Positions 15,968 to 23,484 of a stretch of 64,000 nucleotides of DNA are shown here, in pieces. The translations under genes were made by a program, and so were the position numbers. The stretch spans positions 73,892-137,891 of the forward strand of contig CAZGYB010000004.1 of NCBI GenBank assembly GCA_964530235.1, in the 5' to 3' direction. The stretch comes from UM-FILTER-33-9 sp964530235 (GTDB taxonomy: Bacteria; Patescibacteriota; Microgenomatia; UBA1406; GWC2-37-13). How positions within the stretch are numbered: position 1 is the stretch's first letter; the number at the start of each line of letters is the position of its first letter. The notes beneath the pieces are model-generated. The model worked only from the letters and a program-made list of their open reading frames with translations. It was not told the origin of the DNA and did not search any database.

Positions 15968-16609
15968 ATGGAGATAAAGTATATTGGACATTCCTCATTT
16001 TTCATTAAAACAAAGACTGCCAAATGTGTGACCGATCCATTTGATCCGAAAATGGTCGGGCTTAAATATCCGAAAATGGAAGCAGATGTTGTTACTGTTT
16101 CTCACCATCATGCGGATCACGACAAAACAGATCAGATAGAAGGGTCACCGTTAATAATCGATTGGCCGGGTCAGTTTGAAAAAACAGGCATGCGTATCTG
16201 GGGATACCGAACTTTTCATGACGATAAAAAAGGAGCTGAGCGGGGGGAAAATGTTATGTATAAGCTTGAGTCAGAAAGAATATCTCTTTTGCACTGTGGC
16301 GACCTGGGAACTGTTCCTGATGATGCGCTTCTTGATGAGATCGGAGACATTGATATTTTGTTCGTTCCGGTCGGTGGGAAGTATACCATTGATGCAGCTT
16401 CAGCTGTGGAACTTACCAAAAAAATCGAGCCTGCTTTTGTTATTCCCATGCATTATGAGTTGCCAGGCGGTACAGTACCCGGACTTGCACCAGTATCAAA
16501 TTTCCTGAAAGAAATGGGCGTTTCGACAGTAACTCCTATGGATAAACTTGTACTAAAGAAAGAAGATTTGACAGATATAGAAATGAAGGTTATTGTGTTA
16601 AACAGATGA
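15968..16609 (+). CDS. UlaG-like metallo-beta-lactamase-fold hydrolase
   Basis: The 213-residue protein has the HxHxDH metal motif (His46, His48, Asp50, His51 in SHHHADHD) near the N-terminus. It also has a GHSSFFI start and the later motifs LLHCGDLG and IPMHYE that supply further ligands. This matches the UPF0173/UlaG-like branch of the metallo-beta-lactamase superfamily, whose members hydrolyse lactones or phosphodiesters. The natural substrate cannot be read from sequence. The gene ends 10 nt before dnaB and probably shares its transcript. Confidence 0.85.
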   Translation: MEIKYIGHSSFFIKTKTAKCVTDPFDPKMVGLKYPKMEADVVTVSHHHADHDKTDQIEGSPLIIDWPGQFEKTGMRIWGYRTFHDDKKGAERGENVMYKLESERISLLHCGDLGTVPDDALLDEIGDIDILFVPVGGKYTIDAASAVELTKKIEPAFVIPMHYELPGGTVPGLAPVSNFLKEMGVSTVTPMDKLVLKKEDLTDIEMKVIVLNR

Positions 16610-16619
16610 GTTGAACGGT

Positions 16620-17963
16620 ATGTCCACATTATCCGCGGATGCTTTAAAGGTGCCCCCCCACGATTCACAGGCTGAGAAGTCAGTTCTGGGTGGTGTATTG
16701 CTTGATACTTCCGCAATTTCAATTATTGCCGAATTTATGCATTCTGATTATTTCTACGTTCCCGAGCATAAATTAATCTACAGTGCCATGGTCAGCATGT
16801 TTGAAAAGCAGCAGCCGATTGATGTGGTGACATTAAAAAATGAACTTCAGCAAAAAGGTACCCTGAAAAAAGTCGGTGGGGCTTCATATTTATCTGATCT
16901 TATTAATACGGTTCCGACCTCTTCATATATAGAACAGTATGGGTTGATAGTAAAAGCGCATTATACAAAACGGAAGCTGATTGAAATTGCATCGCGTACC
17001 GTTGAACATGCTTTCGAAGAACAGGCTGATATCAAAAAACTTTTGGATGGGGTTGAGTCACAGATATTTTCGCTTTCTCAGGAACAGTCGCATCGCGATT
17101 TTATTGAGCTGAAGGAAATTCTATCGGAAAGTTTTGAACGGCTCGAAGAATTCATGAAAAACGGAGGGAATTTAAGAGGTGTTCCGACTCATTTTACAGA
17201 ACTTGACGCAAAGCTTGCCGGAATGCAGGATTCAAATCTTCTCATTCTTGCTGCGCGACCGGGAATCGGAAAAACAACATTTGCACTAAACATTGCCTCA
17301 AATGTTGCGCTCGTTTCAAAAAAACCAGTTGGGTTTTTTTCCCTTGAAATGAGCAAGGAAGAGCTTGTTGACCGGTTGCTGGTTGGCGCAGCAGACATTG
17401 ATGCGTGGCGTCTTAAAACAGGAAAGCTTTCGGATGATGACTACAAACGGCTAACCGAGGCAATGGGAAATCTTTCCGAAGCACCCATTTACATTGACGA
17501 TACTCCAGGGATATCAATTTTGGAAATGCGGACAAAAGCGAGGAAACTTAAGGCTGAGAAAAATGTGGAACTGATCGTTGTTGACTATCTTCAGCTTGCC
17601 GATGCAGGTCGTCGATTCGACTCTCGCGTGCAGGAGGTTTCGTTTGTATCGCAAGGCCTTAAAAATCTGGCGCGCGAACTGCGGATTCCTGTTCTTGCTC
17701 TTTCCCAGCTTAACCGTGCGGTTGAACAGCGAGGAACCAAAAAACCTCAACTTGCAGATTTGCGTGAAAGTGGTGCTATTGAACAAGACGCTGATGTTGT
17801 TATGTTTTTATATTTTGAGGACGAAAGCGAAGACTTGCTTGATCAAAGTAAGCGCCTCGTCAAGCTCTATATTGCAAAACATCGGAATGGGCCAACTGGC
17901 GAAATGGACCTAATGTTCCGCGGAGATAGGGTTCAGTTTTACAGCGTGGAAAAAACATTATAA
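16620..17963 (+). CDS. dnaB: replicative DNA helicase DnaB
   Basis: The protein has about 447 residues and the two DnaB domains: an N-terminal helical domain starting PPHDSQAEKSVLGGVLLD, and a RecA-like C-terminal domain. That domain has Walker A ARPGIGKT (about 212-219), the H1a region GFFSLEMSKEEL, Walker B LIVVDYLQL and the late LADLRESGAIEQDADVV motif. The hexamer unwinds DNA at the replication fork using ATP. I chose ATG 16620 over the TTG at 16611 because the family normally begins just before the SxxxxPPHDxxAE motif. Confidence 0.95.
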   Translation: MSTLSADALKVPPHDSQAEKSVLGGVLLDTSAISIIAEFMHSDYFYVPEHKLIYSAMVSMFEKQQPIDVVTLKNELQQKGTLKKVGGASYLSDLINTVPTSSYIEQYGLIVKAHYTKRKLIEIASRTVEHAFEEQADIKKLLDGVESQIFSLSQEQSHRDFIELKEILSESFERLEEFMKNGGNLRGVPTHFTELDAKLAGMQDSNLLILAARPGIGKTTFALNIASNVALVSKKPVGFFSLEMSKEELVDRLLVGAADIDAWRLKTGKLSDDDYKRLTEAMGNLSEAPIYIDDTPGISILEMRTKARKLKAEKNVELIVVDYLQLADAGRRFDSRVQEVSFVSQGLKNLARELRIPVLALSQLNRAVEQRGTKKPQLADLRESGAIEQDADVVMFLYFEDESEDLLDQSKRLVKLYIAKHRNGPTGEMDLMFRGDRVQFYSVEKTL

Positions 17964-17978
17964 ATTTATTTTAAACAT

Positions 17979-18218
17979 ATGGCGCGTATAGTGACAAAAA
18001 CTGCTCATGGTCCTCATGAAGTAAAACCGCAAAAAAAATCCGTATGGGTATGCATGTGCGGTCTTTCAAAAAATCAGCCCTTTTGCGATAGTTCGCACAA
18101 AAAAACACTTGATGAAAAAGACGACCGCATATATCAGTACGACGAAACAGGTAAACGGATTGATTGCGAGACTGAAGAAGAAGGTTGTTGCGGGGGAGGA
18201 TGCTGCGGGAAAAAATAA
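17979..18218 (+). CDS. CDGSH iron-sulfur protein with cysteine-rich tail
   Basis: This 79-residue protein contains one CDGSH-type motif: Cys25 and Cys27 in VCMCGLSKNQPFCDSSH, Cys36 and His40. The 3-Cys/1-His set binds a labile [2Fe-2S] cluster in the mitoNEET family. A short beta strand region follows, and the C-terminus is an acidic stretch then CCGGGCCGKK, an additional metal-binding-like tail that the usual family lacks. The protein probably acts in electron transfer or cluster transfer in the cytoplasm. It lies 15 nt after dnaB. Confidence 0.85.
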   Translation: MARIVTKTAHGPHEVKPQKKSVWVCMCGLSKNQPFCDSSHKKTLDEKDDRIYQYDETGKRIDCETEEEGCCGGGCCGKK

Positions 18219-18226
18219 GACTTTGT

Positions 18227-18793
18227 TCAACTTCTGTACACACGTCTCAAAAAATTTTTATAGGTCTTATTATATAAGAGTATCTTATGTGTGAGAACCG
18301 ACACAATAACTCCGATAAAAACTCCTCCAAGGACATCAAAGAGAAAGTGGACGCCCAGATATATTCTACTGAAAGAAATAATGAGGGCTATGGAATAATA
18401 TATATACATTCTTTTTGGATCAAGGTACGAAAGTGAAGTTGCTACTGCAAAAGAGGTTGCAGCGTGAGAGGAGGGAAATGAAAAATCGAGAGGACACGGA
18501 TGATTGATTACTATATCTTCAAAACATGGTCGTGGTCTTGCAAAAATAAATTTCAAAATATAATTAGTTATTCCTCCTGATACCAAGAAGTTGAACAGAG
18601 GCAAAATCACAAAACTCCATTTTGCCTGTTTCGGACGAAAAACACTCAGAACAGCAATCCAAAAAACAAACGGAATTCCAAGCGTATTGAAAAATTGAGC
18701 AAGTAAATCAAAAAACCAAAATCGAGGGAATGCGTGATACAACCAAAAAGATACCTGTTTGTCTATGGATCCAAATTGCGCAAGAATATGCAT
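18227..18793 (-). CDS. PAP2-family membrane phosphatase
   Basis: The 188-residue protein has about five membrane helices and the full PAP2 phosphatase signature: K81xxxxRP (residues 81-87), PSSH (107-110) and SRxxxxxxHxxxD (142-153). Family members dephosphorylate lipid phosphates such as undecaprenyl pyrophosphate or phosphatidic acid on the outer face of the membrane, so a role in lipid carrier recycling is plausible. I chose ATG 18793 because TATACA (18805 to 18800) ends exactly 6 nt before it. An in-frame ATG at 18820 lies upstream of that -10, within a dispersed repeat. Confidence 0.85.
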   Translation of the reverse strand: MHILAQFGSIDKQVSFWLYHAFPRFWFFDLLAQFFNTLGIPFVFWIAVLSVFRPKQAKWSFVILPLFNFLVSGGITNYILKFIFARPRPCFEDIVINHPCPLDFSFPSSHAATSFAVATSLSYLDPKRMYIYYSIALIISFSRIYLGVHFLFDVLGGVFIGVIVSVLTHKILLYNKTYKNFLRRVYRS

Positions 18794-18799
18794 GGTTGT

Positions 18800-18805
18800 T
18801 GTATA
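18800..18805 (-). promoter_or_regulatory. -10 box of the PAP2 gene
   Basis: TATACA on the minus strand ends 6 nt before ATG 18793. It lies at the edge of the roughly 100-bp repeat shared with the obg upstream region. Confidence 0.4.
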
Positions 18806-18903
18806 TAAACCCGACGTCATTGAAATTGTAACAAATATGAGTAGGAATAACTGTTCGTATGCTTATTTGTTTTATCTTTTTTTGCAAATTGAGCTACGAT
18901 CAG
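18803..18903. repeat. dispersed ~100-bp repeat, copy 1 (upstream of HAD gene)
   Basis: This segment aligns with 61006-61107 over its full length with a 1-nt length difference. Both ends are nearly identical (ATAAACCCGACGTCATTGAA on the left, TTGCAAATTGAGCTACGATC on the right) and the middle is diverged but recognisable (AATATGAGT shared). The right end supplies the -35 of the downstream gene. It also shares ATTGAGCTACGATC with the tRNA-His 5' end (antisense). Confidence 0.8.
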
Positions 18904-18909
18904 TATAAT
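18882..18909 (+). promoter_or_regulatory. promoter of the HAD gene
   Basis: TTGCAA (18882-18887), a 16-nt spacer and TATAAT (18904-18909) end 6 nt before ATG 18916. The same TTGCAA-16-TATA(A/C)T arrangement precedes the antiporter (44922) and obg (61086). Confidence 0.7.
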
Positions 18910-18915
18910 AATACA

Positions 18916-19548
18916 ATGAAAAAAAATATAATCTTTGATTTTGATGGAACCTTAGCAGATACCTCTCCGGTAATTTTTACTGCACTGAATAAAGTTATTC
19001 CGTTAGTAGGAATGAAACCACTCAGTTGGGAAGAGTACTGTAATCTTCGTAACAAAAGCCACTTTCAGCTTATCAAGCAGTTTTATCGGTTTCTCCCACA
19101 TCTACCGATGATAGTGAAAACGGCACAGAGTGAGATGAATTTACTCATGCAGGGGGTTCAGCCCTTTCCGGGGATTGTTGAGATGTTGGTTCAATTGCAA
19201 AAACTCGAAAAACGGATCGGGATTTTATCATCGAATACTCCCGCGAATATTGATGTGTTTATTCAAAAATACGGACTAGATATGTTTGAGTTTATTCACA
19301 CAGAGAAAAATCTTTTTGGGAAGGCCCATGCATTGGAAAAGGTCCTGAATAAGTATCGATATGACAAAGCGGAGACGGTGTATGTGGGTGATGAGACGCG
19401 TGATATTGAGGCATGTAGAAAAATTGATCTGGATATTATTTCTGTTTCTTGGGGTTTTAACACAAGAAAATCACTTCAAAAACTGCATCCCGAATTCCTT
19501 ATAGATTCGGTTGAAGAACTTATTCCACAGGTAAATCGTCTGCTATGA
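18916..19548 (+). CDS. HAD-superfamily hydrolase (phosphoglycolate phosphatase-like)
   Basis: The protein begins MKKNIIFDFDGTLADTS, the HAD motif I with nucleophile Asp8 and acid/base Asp10. A helical cap follows, then motif II SSNTP, the lysine of motif III and motif IV YVGDETRDIEAC. It belongs to the subclass I phosphatases related to Gph and acts on small phosphorylated metabolites. I chose ATG 18916 because a TATAAT ends 6 nt upstream; the longer in-frame start at 18859 lies before that promoter. Length is 210 residues, normal for the group. Confidence 0.88.
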   Translation: MKKNIIFDFDGTLADTSPVIFTALNKVIPLVGMKPLSWEEYCNLRNKSHFQLIKQFYRFLPHLPMIVKTAQSEMNLLMQGVQPFPGIVEMLVQLQKLEKRIGILSSNTPANIDVFIQKYGLDMFEFIHTEKNLFGKAHALEKVLNKYRYDKAETVYVGDETRDIEACRKIDLDIISVSWGFNTRKSLQKLHPEFLIDSVEELIPQVNRLL

Positions 19549-19622
19549 TACACCTACAAGGTGTAATATGGGTTGATAAGAAAGGCTAGTAAACTTTTTT
19601 GCGCATAGTTGCACGCAATGTC

Positions 19623-20210
19623 TTAGAGTTTTTCGTGAGAACATTTATAGATATATATCGGATGAATTCCTGATTGATTTATTTGTACCGGTTTTTGGTT
19701 GGGAAGCGGGTAGTAGTATGATACATACTCTGCCTTCGGGCAGTGTATTTTGGTATTTTTGATTGCTTTTGTAATCAGCCAGGGAGAAATATAGAGGTAG
19801 AAAGTAATTTGAGAGATTTTAGAAGATTGGGGATTCGGGGGTGAAATGACTGATGAAAAGGGGTATGTGAACATGTCCCCTCTTATGATTTTAATATTTT
19901 TTTTATTCGCATGAAACAGACGGCGAATGTGAAGTATTGCGACGAGCACCGGATTAATCTCGAGTGCAATAAACTGCGTGTTTAAACCCCGTTTGAAACC
20001 TAACTCAGCTGATTTAAATATCACAACCCCGTCTCCCGCTCCTAAATCTACGATTGTTTTTCTGTTCCGGACTCGAAGTGCTTTTACGATAAGGGGAATG
20101 TCTTTTAAGTTGGTCGGGTAGTAAGGAATGGGAGAGAATTGGGGGAAGGCAAAAATAGCAATAACAGTTAGAAGAAAACAGAGAACAAAAGCAGAACCAA
20201 TAACAAACAT
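19623..20210 (-). CDS. SAM-dependent methyltransferase with N-terminal membrane helix
   Basis: The 195-residue protein has an N-terminal membrane segment (about 4-24), then a Rossmann methyltransferase core with motif I TIVDLGAGDGVVIF (about 52-65) and the acidic residue after strand 2 (ALEINP). The C-terminal half is short and variable. The substrate is unknown; a membrane anchor suggests a lipid, quinone or surface substrate. The start codon lies 7 nt after TACAAT (20223 to 20218), consistent with a leaderless mRNA. The preceding 19549-19622 gap has a small hairpin (ACACCT/AGGTGT, 19551-19565) without a U-run. Confidence 0.75.
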   Translation of the reverse strand: MFVIGSAFVLCFLLTVIAIFAFPQFSPIPYYPTNLKDIPLIVKALRVRNRKTIVDLGAGDGVVIFKSAELGFKRGLNTQFIALEINPVLVAILHIRRLFHANKKNIKIIRGDMFTYPFSSVISPPNPQSSKISQITFYLYISPWLITKAIKNTKIHCPKAEYVSYYYPLPNQKPVQINQSGIHPIYIYKCSHEKL

Positions 20211-20217
20211 GAGTTTT

Positions 20218-20247
20218 ATTGTATCACAGGTTCGTTCATAGTATACT
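20218..20247. promoter_or_regulatory. overlapping divergent promoters (methyltransferase / DUF2207)
   Basis: On the minus strand TACAAT (20223 to 20218) serves the methyltransferase. On the plus strand TTGTAT (20219-20224), 17 nt and TATACT (20242-20247) serve the DUF2207 gene. The plus -35 and the minus -10 share five bases. Confidence 0.55.
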
Positions 20248-20257
20248 TAGGGAGATT

Positions 20258-21934
20258 ATGAGAAAACGGATACTTCTGTTGTTAAGTATTATTTTTTTTA
20301 TACTCCCAAAAGGGGTAAATGCGGAAGAAATTCAGCGTTTTGATGCACAAATTTCTATTCTGCAGACAGGTGCTTTCCATGTCGAGGAACGTATAGATTA
20401 CGATTTCGGGCTTGCAAGCCGGCACGGTATTTACCGGACAATCCCGTTGATCAAAACAAACAAGGAAGGAAAACGCTACCGAATGACGCTTTCTGTTGAG
20501 TCAGTTACCGATGAAAATAAGATTTCGTATTCATATACGACCTCAACTGCAGAAAACGATCTGAGCATTAAAATAGGAGATGCGGATAAAACCATTACCG
20601 GTTTGCATACCTATATTATTTCGTATTCAGTCAGTGGGGGGCTGACCTATTTTTCCGATCATGATGAGTTATATTGGAATATAACAGGAAACGAGTGGAA
20701 TGTTCCTATTCAAACTGCAACAGCAACAATTCTTTTACCTTTGCAGATAGATCAGAGTCAGGTAAAAATATCTTGTTTTACCGGAGTGAGCGGTTCGGTC
20801 ACTGCTACCTGTACACCAATATATGAAAACGGATCTGTGAAGATAACCGGACTCACTGGGTTTAACCCGAAAGAGGGGATGACTGCGGTTGTTGGTTTTC
20901 CAAAAGGCATCGTAGCGGTGCTTGAACCAAAAGAGGTCACATCTTTTTTTTCAACGTTTCTTGGGAAGATTGTTCTTTTACTCGTGGGACTGCTTGCGCT
21001 TTTTTGGTATATTATCTATCCCATTTGGATTCCGATAAAGTGGATTTTGTACGGCAGGGATCCTCGTGTTGGTGTGCCCCTGCGTGCATGGTATGATCCG
21101 CCAAAAACAAAAAATGGCCGTTCTTTAACCCCGTCGGAATCAGGAGTTCTTATTGATGAGCAGGTTGATGCGCGCGATATTTTTGCAGCTATTATAGACC
21201 TGGCACGCCGGGGATATCTTACTATCGAGGAGAGAAAAAAACGCGATTTTTACTTTATTGAAAAGCATCCACAGGGAAAAGAAAAAATTGAAACAAAGCT
21301 TCAACCGTTTGAAGAAGAACTACTTCAGTCGCTGTTCCACACCGGTCGTGAACTGCGTTTAAGGGACGCAAGTCTGGTAACCGGTATGACATTGGTTCGA
21401 AATTCACTAAATAAAGGGGTAACCGATGAAGGGTTTTTCAGCGGAAATCCGGAAAAAACCCGTTTGTTTTACATGGCGGTTGGAGTTTTTGCTTTAATGA
21501 CCGGAAATATTATGTTGAGCATTATGGCTTTTATTTTTGGAAGAATTATGCCACGAAAGACCCGGTTTGGCGCTGAACAGGCGCTTGTTGCAAGGTCAGT
21601 CCGCAACTTTCTGGTTTCCCAGGAGCGCCAGCTTGCATTCCAGGCAGATAAACAGATGATGTTTGAAAAACTTTTGCCGTTTGCTATTGCGTTTGGTGTT
21701 GAACAGATTTGGGCAAAGCGCTTCAAAGACATGAATATTATGCAACCTTCATGGTATCAGGGATATGACCCGGGCTCTTTCAACACTGCAGTTTTTATGA
21801 CAAGCATGCATTCGTCCTTTTCCCGCTTTCAAGGCTCTATGACGCCGACTCATTCATCTTCGGGTTTTTCTTCGGGATTCAGCGGCGGGTCGTCAGGAGG
21901 AGGTGGAGGAGGAGGCGGGGGTGGAAGTTGGTAG
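20258..21934 (+). CDS. DUF2207 membrane protein with Gly-rich tail
   Basis: The chosen product of 558 residues has a signal peptide (MRKRILLLLSIIFFILPKGVNA), then an extracytoplasmic beta-rich DUF2207 domain starting IQRFDAQISILQTG. A membrane helix follows at about residue 235-260. Next come a cytoplasmic region with RDIFAAIIDLARRGYLTIEE, two more helices, and a C-terminal Ser/Gly-rich tail ending with a run of about ten glycines and SW. This is the standard plan of DUF2207/YciQ-like proteins, whose function is not established. ATG 20258 is favoured over the TTG at 20219 because the latter lies inside the promoter; AGGGAG lies just upstream. Confidence 0.8.
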   Translation: MRKRILLLLSIIFFILPKGVNAEEIQRFDAQISILQTGAFHVEERIDYDFGLASRHGIYRTIPLIKTNKEGKRYRMTLSVESVTDENKISYSYTTSTAENDLSIKIGDADKTITGLHTYIISYSVSGGLTYFSDHDELYWNITGNEWNVPIQTATATILLPLQIDQSQVKISCFTGVSGSVTATCTPIYENGSVKITGLTGFNPKEGMTAVVGFPKGIVAVLEPKEVTSFFSTFLGKIVLLLVGLLALFWYIIYPIWIPIKWILYGRDPRVGVPLRAWYDPPKTKNGRSLTPSESGVLIDEQVDARDIFAAIIDLARRGYLTIEERKKRDFYFIEKHPQGKEKIETKLQPFEEELLQSLFHTGRELRLRDASLVTGMTLVRNSLNKGVTDEGFFSGNPEKTRLFYMAVGVFALMTGNIMLSIMAFIFGRIMPRKTRFGAEQALVARSVRNFLVSQERQLAFQADKQMMFEKLLPFAIAFGVEQIWAKRFKDMNIMQPSWYQGYDPGSFNTAVFMTSMHSSFSRFQGSMTPTHSSSGFSSGFSGGSSGGGGGGGGGGSW

Positions 21935-21959
21935 AGGAAAGCGCAACAAGATGAATGGG

Positions 21960-22042
21960 TGCCGCGAGAGAGAGTCGAACTCTCACGAGGTTGCCCTCAC
22001 TAGTTTTTGAGACTAGTTTGTCTGCCATTCCAACACCGCGGC
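21960..22042 (-). tRNA. tRNA-Leu(CAA)
   Basis: The minus strand gives a type II tRNA. The acceptor GCCGCGG pairs with TCGCGGC (one G-T pair), and the anticodon stem ACTAGT/ACTAGT has loop CTCAAAA, so the anticodon is CAA for UUG codons. A long variable arm (GAGGGCAACCTC) and the T arm GAGAG-TTCGACT-CTCTC follow. The discriminator is A and CCA is not encoded. It converges on the DUF2207 gene with 25 nt between. Confidence 0.95.
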
Positions 22043-22100
22043 GGTACTTGTATTATATAGCTATACTCGCATATTTTGCAAAAGAAAAGAGCCGATCCAA

Positions 22101-22126
22101 CCTTCGAGGTCGACCTTCGAGGTAGG
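22101..22126. repeat. 13-bp tandem direct repeat upstream of the UPRT-like promoter
   Basis: ACCTTCGAGGTCG (22101-22113) is followed directly by ACCTTCGAGGTAG (22114-22126). Each unit is itself nearly palindromic (ACCT/AGGT). It ends 12 nt before the TTGACA of the UPRT-like promoter, a position suited to an activator or repressor. Confidence 0.6.
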
Positions 22127-22138
22127 AAAAAATTCACT

Positions 22139-22168
22139 TGACAAGATATATACTTGGTATGTAAAATA
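22139..22168 (+). promoter_or_regulatory. promoter of the UPRT-like gene
   Basis: TTGACA (22139-22144), an 18-nt spacer and TAAAAT (22163-22168). Transcription should start near 22175, giving an 80-nt leader that holds a tiny ORF, a run of seven T and a terminator hairpin before the ATG at 22255. Confidence 0.55.
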
Positions 22169-22180
22169 CCCATTGATATA

Positions 22181-22198
22181 TGGTTTTTTTGGAATAAT
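22181..22198 (+). CDS. possible 5-codon leader peptide (MVFLE)
   Basis: An ATG about 6 nt after the expected transcription start opens a 5-codon ORF, GTT TTT TTG GAA then TAA, whose middle is a run of seven T (22185-22191). It lies 9 nt before the terminator stem. In the E. coli pyrBI leader, U-rich stretches where polymerase pauses at low UTP precede a terminator in the same way. Such a short ORF can occur by chance. Confidence 0.25.
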
Positions 22199-22207
22199 AA
22201 CTAATAA

Positions 22208-22235
22208 ATCCCGGCGTCCCGTCGGGATTTTTTTT
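22208..22235 (+). terminator. terminator hairpin in the UPRT-like leader
   Basis: ATCCCG (22208-22213) pairs with CGGGAT (22223-22228), extended inward by G-T, C-G and G-C pairs around a TCC loop. The stem runs into a run of eight T (22228-22235). It lies 19 nt before the start codon, inside the leader, so it can act as an attenuator. Confidence 0.7.
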
Positions 22236-22254
22236 AAAAATTTTTAAGTAAGTT

Positions 22255-23397
22255 ATGCCGGCTTTACAAGAAATTACAACCAAAGAAGCAAACGGATTTT
22301 ATAAAAAAGAGTTTACTCTTCAGAGTAGACCCATACGTATATATGTAGGTGATGGGAGGGAAAAAATTGATGTTGCTGGAGAATACACTACCTCTGCAGG
22401 ATCAACTGACTTTGATGTGGTTATTGAATTTGATACGTTGTTTACTCCAATGGCAGGAAGCGTGATCCCTGAAAACCAGAGATGGACTGAGTATCAGTCT
22501 GGTAACACAAGAATACTTAATAACCATCCAGATCAACACATGAGGAATAGTTCACAAGCAAGCACTCAAAATATCACCGAAATTGCAAATGCTAAGATGC
22601 CCGACGATCCGATATCAATTGAGCGGTACACTGCAAGTGTTTCTGAGATTACCCAAGATGAGAAAAATATATTAGGCGATGATTTTAATCGCGGAACGCC
22701 AATTGTTGCTCTTCGTGCAGGATATCCGATGACAAAAGAAATGGGGTACGAAGAAAGTAAAATGGTGTTGGTTGATGCAAAGCGGTTGAACGGAGTAGCA
22801 GATAAATCCAAACTTGCTCTCGGACTTCGGTTTGTTGGAACGAAAGAAGAAATACTTGCAAAGCTTCATGCAGCAGACGGAAAATTTGTAAACGCAGATC
22901 CGGCGCTTGCCACCGGAAGCACTCAGCTGGGAATTCTGTTATGGCTTCTTGCAGAAAGTATCCCAGTCTCCGATTTTCAAGCATTTTCTATTGCTTCAGC
23001 TCAGCAGGGTCTTGCATTGCTTGATGGCGCAGTAAACGATCTTCGTGAACAAGGACAAAATTTCAGCTTTAATGTAGTTACTGCAGGAGTTCATCCGGAG
23101 CTGACCGCAGGAGAACATCCATATTATATTAAAACCTCGGACGGACAATATGCAGTTGGTGATGGAGGAGATTGGCTTGATCTTACCCTTCCCCCTCAGC
23201 ATCGAAAACGATGGGTGAGTGAAGTGACACAAGATCATATTACTTTACTGCAACAAGCTTATCCTGAAGAAGATTTCACTAGTGTTCTATCAGTAGGAGC
23301 GCTCGTTACACTTGATTTGATACTTAGTTTACAGTCACGCTTTAATCAGATACAATCTATGGTGTTTGGAAGTATATTCAAGAAAGAAAATAATTAG
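22255..23397 (+). CDS. diverged uracil phosphoribosyltransferase-like protein
   Basis: The C-terminal 240 of 380 residues follow the uracil phosphoribosyltransferase pattern. GTPIVALRAGYPM (147-159) matches the PILRAG segment. VNADPALATGSTQ (212-224) matches the PRPP loop DPMLATGGS. FNVVTAGVHPEL (272-283) and YAVGDGGDW (299-307) match the uracil-binding end (YIVPGLGDAGDR). UPRTs make UMP from uracil and PRPP. The first about 140 residues are an unrelated beta-rich extension and the protein is nearly twice the usual length of about 210. The location before pyrB-carAB suggests salvage or a regulator in the manner of PyrR, which is inference. The leader with a terminator supports feedback control. 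Confidence 0.6.
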   Translation: MPALQEITTKEANGFYKKEFTLQSRPIRIYVGDGREKIDVAGEYTTSAGSTDFDVVIEFDTLFTPMAGSVIPENQRWTEYQSGNTRILNNHPDQHMRNSSQASTQNITEIANAKMPDDPISIERYTASVSEITQDEKNILGDDFNRGTPIVALRAGYPMTKEMGYEESKMVLVDAKRLNGVADKSKLALGLRFVGTKEEILAKLHAADGKFVNADPALATGSTQLGILLWLLAESIPVSDFQAFSIASAQQGLALLDGAVNDLREQGQNFSFNVVTAGVHPELTAGEHPYYIKTSDGQYAVGDGGDWLDLTLPPQHRKRWVSEVTQDHITLLQQAYPEEDFTSVLSVGALVTLDLILSLQSRFNQIQSMVFGSIFKKENN

Positions 23398-23403
23398 GTT
23401 CTC

Positions 23404-23432
23404 TTGAAAAAATTGAAAATTCCAATTACAAT
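23404..23432 (+). promoter_or_regulatory. promoter of pyrB-carA-carB
   Basis: TTGAAA (23404-23409), a 17-nt spacer and TACAAT (23427-23432), starting 7 nt after the stop of the UPRT-like gene. Transcription should start near 23439, giving a leader of about 70 nt with a U run, a short ORF and a terminator before pyrB. Confidence 0.6.
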
Positions 23433-23447
23433 TTTCTGAGTCTTTTT

Positions 23448-23477
23448 ATGCAAATAAGCAGATCTATTACCAATTAA
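23448..23477 (+). CDS. possible pyrB leader peptide (MQISRSITN)
   Basis: A 9-residue ORF starts about 9 nt after the expected transcription start, directly after a run of five T (23443-23447). It stops 7 nt before the terminator stem at 23485. The arrangement of promoter, U run, leader ORF, terminator and pyrB matches the logic of the E. coli pyrBI attenuator. There ribosomes close behind a paused polymerase prevent hairpin formation. The ORF has no codon signature of its own, so coding status is inferred. Confidence 0.35.
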   Translation: MQISRSITN

Positions 23478-23484
23478 AATTCAA

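Noticed and set aside
18859..18915. Longer N-terminus for the HAD protein
   Set aside because: The extra codons lie upstream of and across the TTGCAA/TATAAT promoter and would place 19 unrelated residues before HAD motif I.
19551..19565. Hairpin ACACCT/AGGTGT after the HAD gene as a terminator
   Set aside because: There is no U-run on either side, so it is not a standard intrinsic terminator.
23415..23436. Hairpin GAAAATT/AATTTTC as terminator of the UPRT-like gene
   Set aside because: It is all A/T, lacks an adjacent U-run and overlaps the TTGAAA/TACAAT promoter of pyrB.
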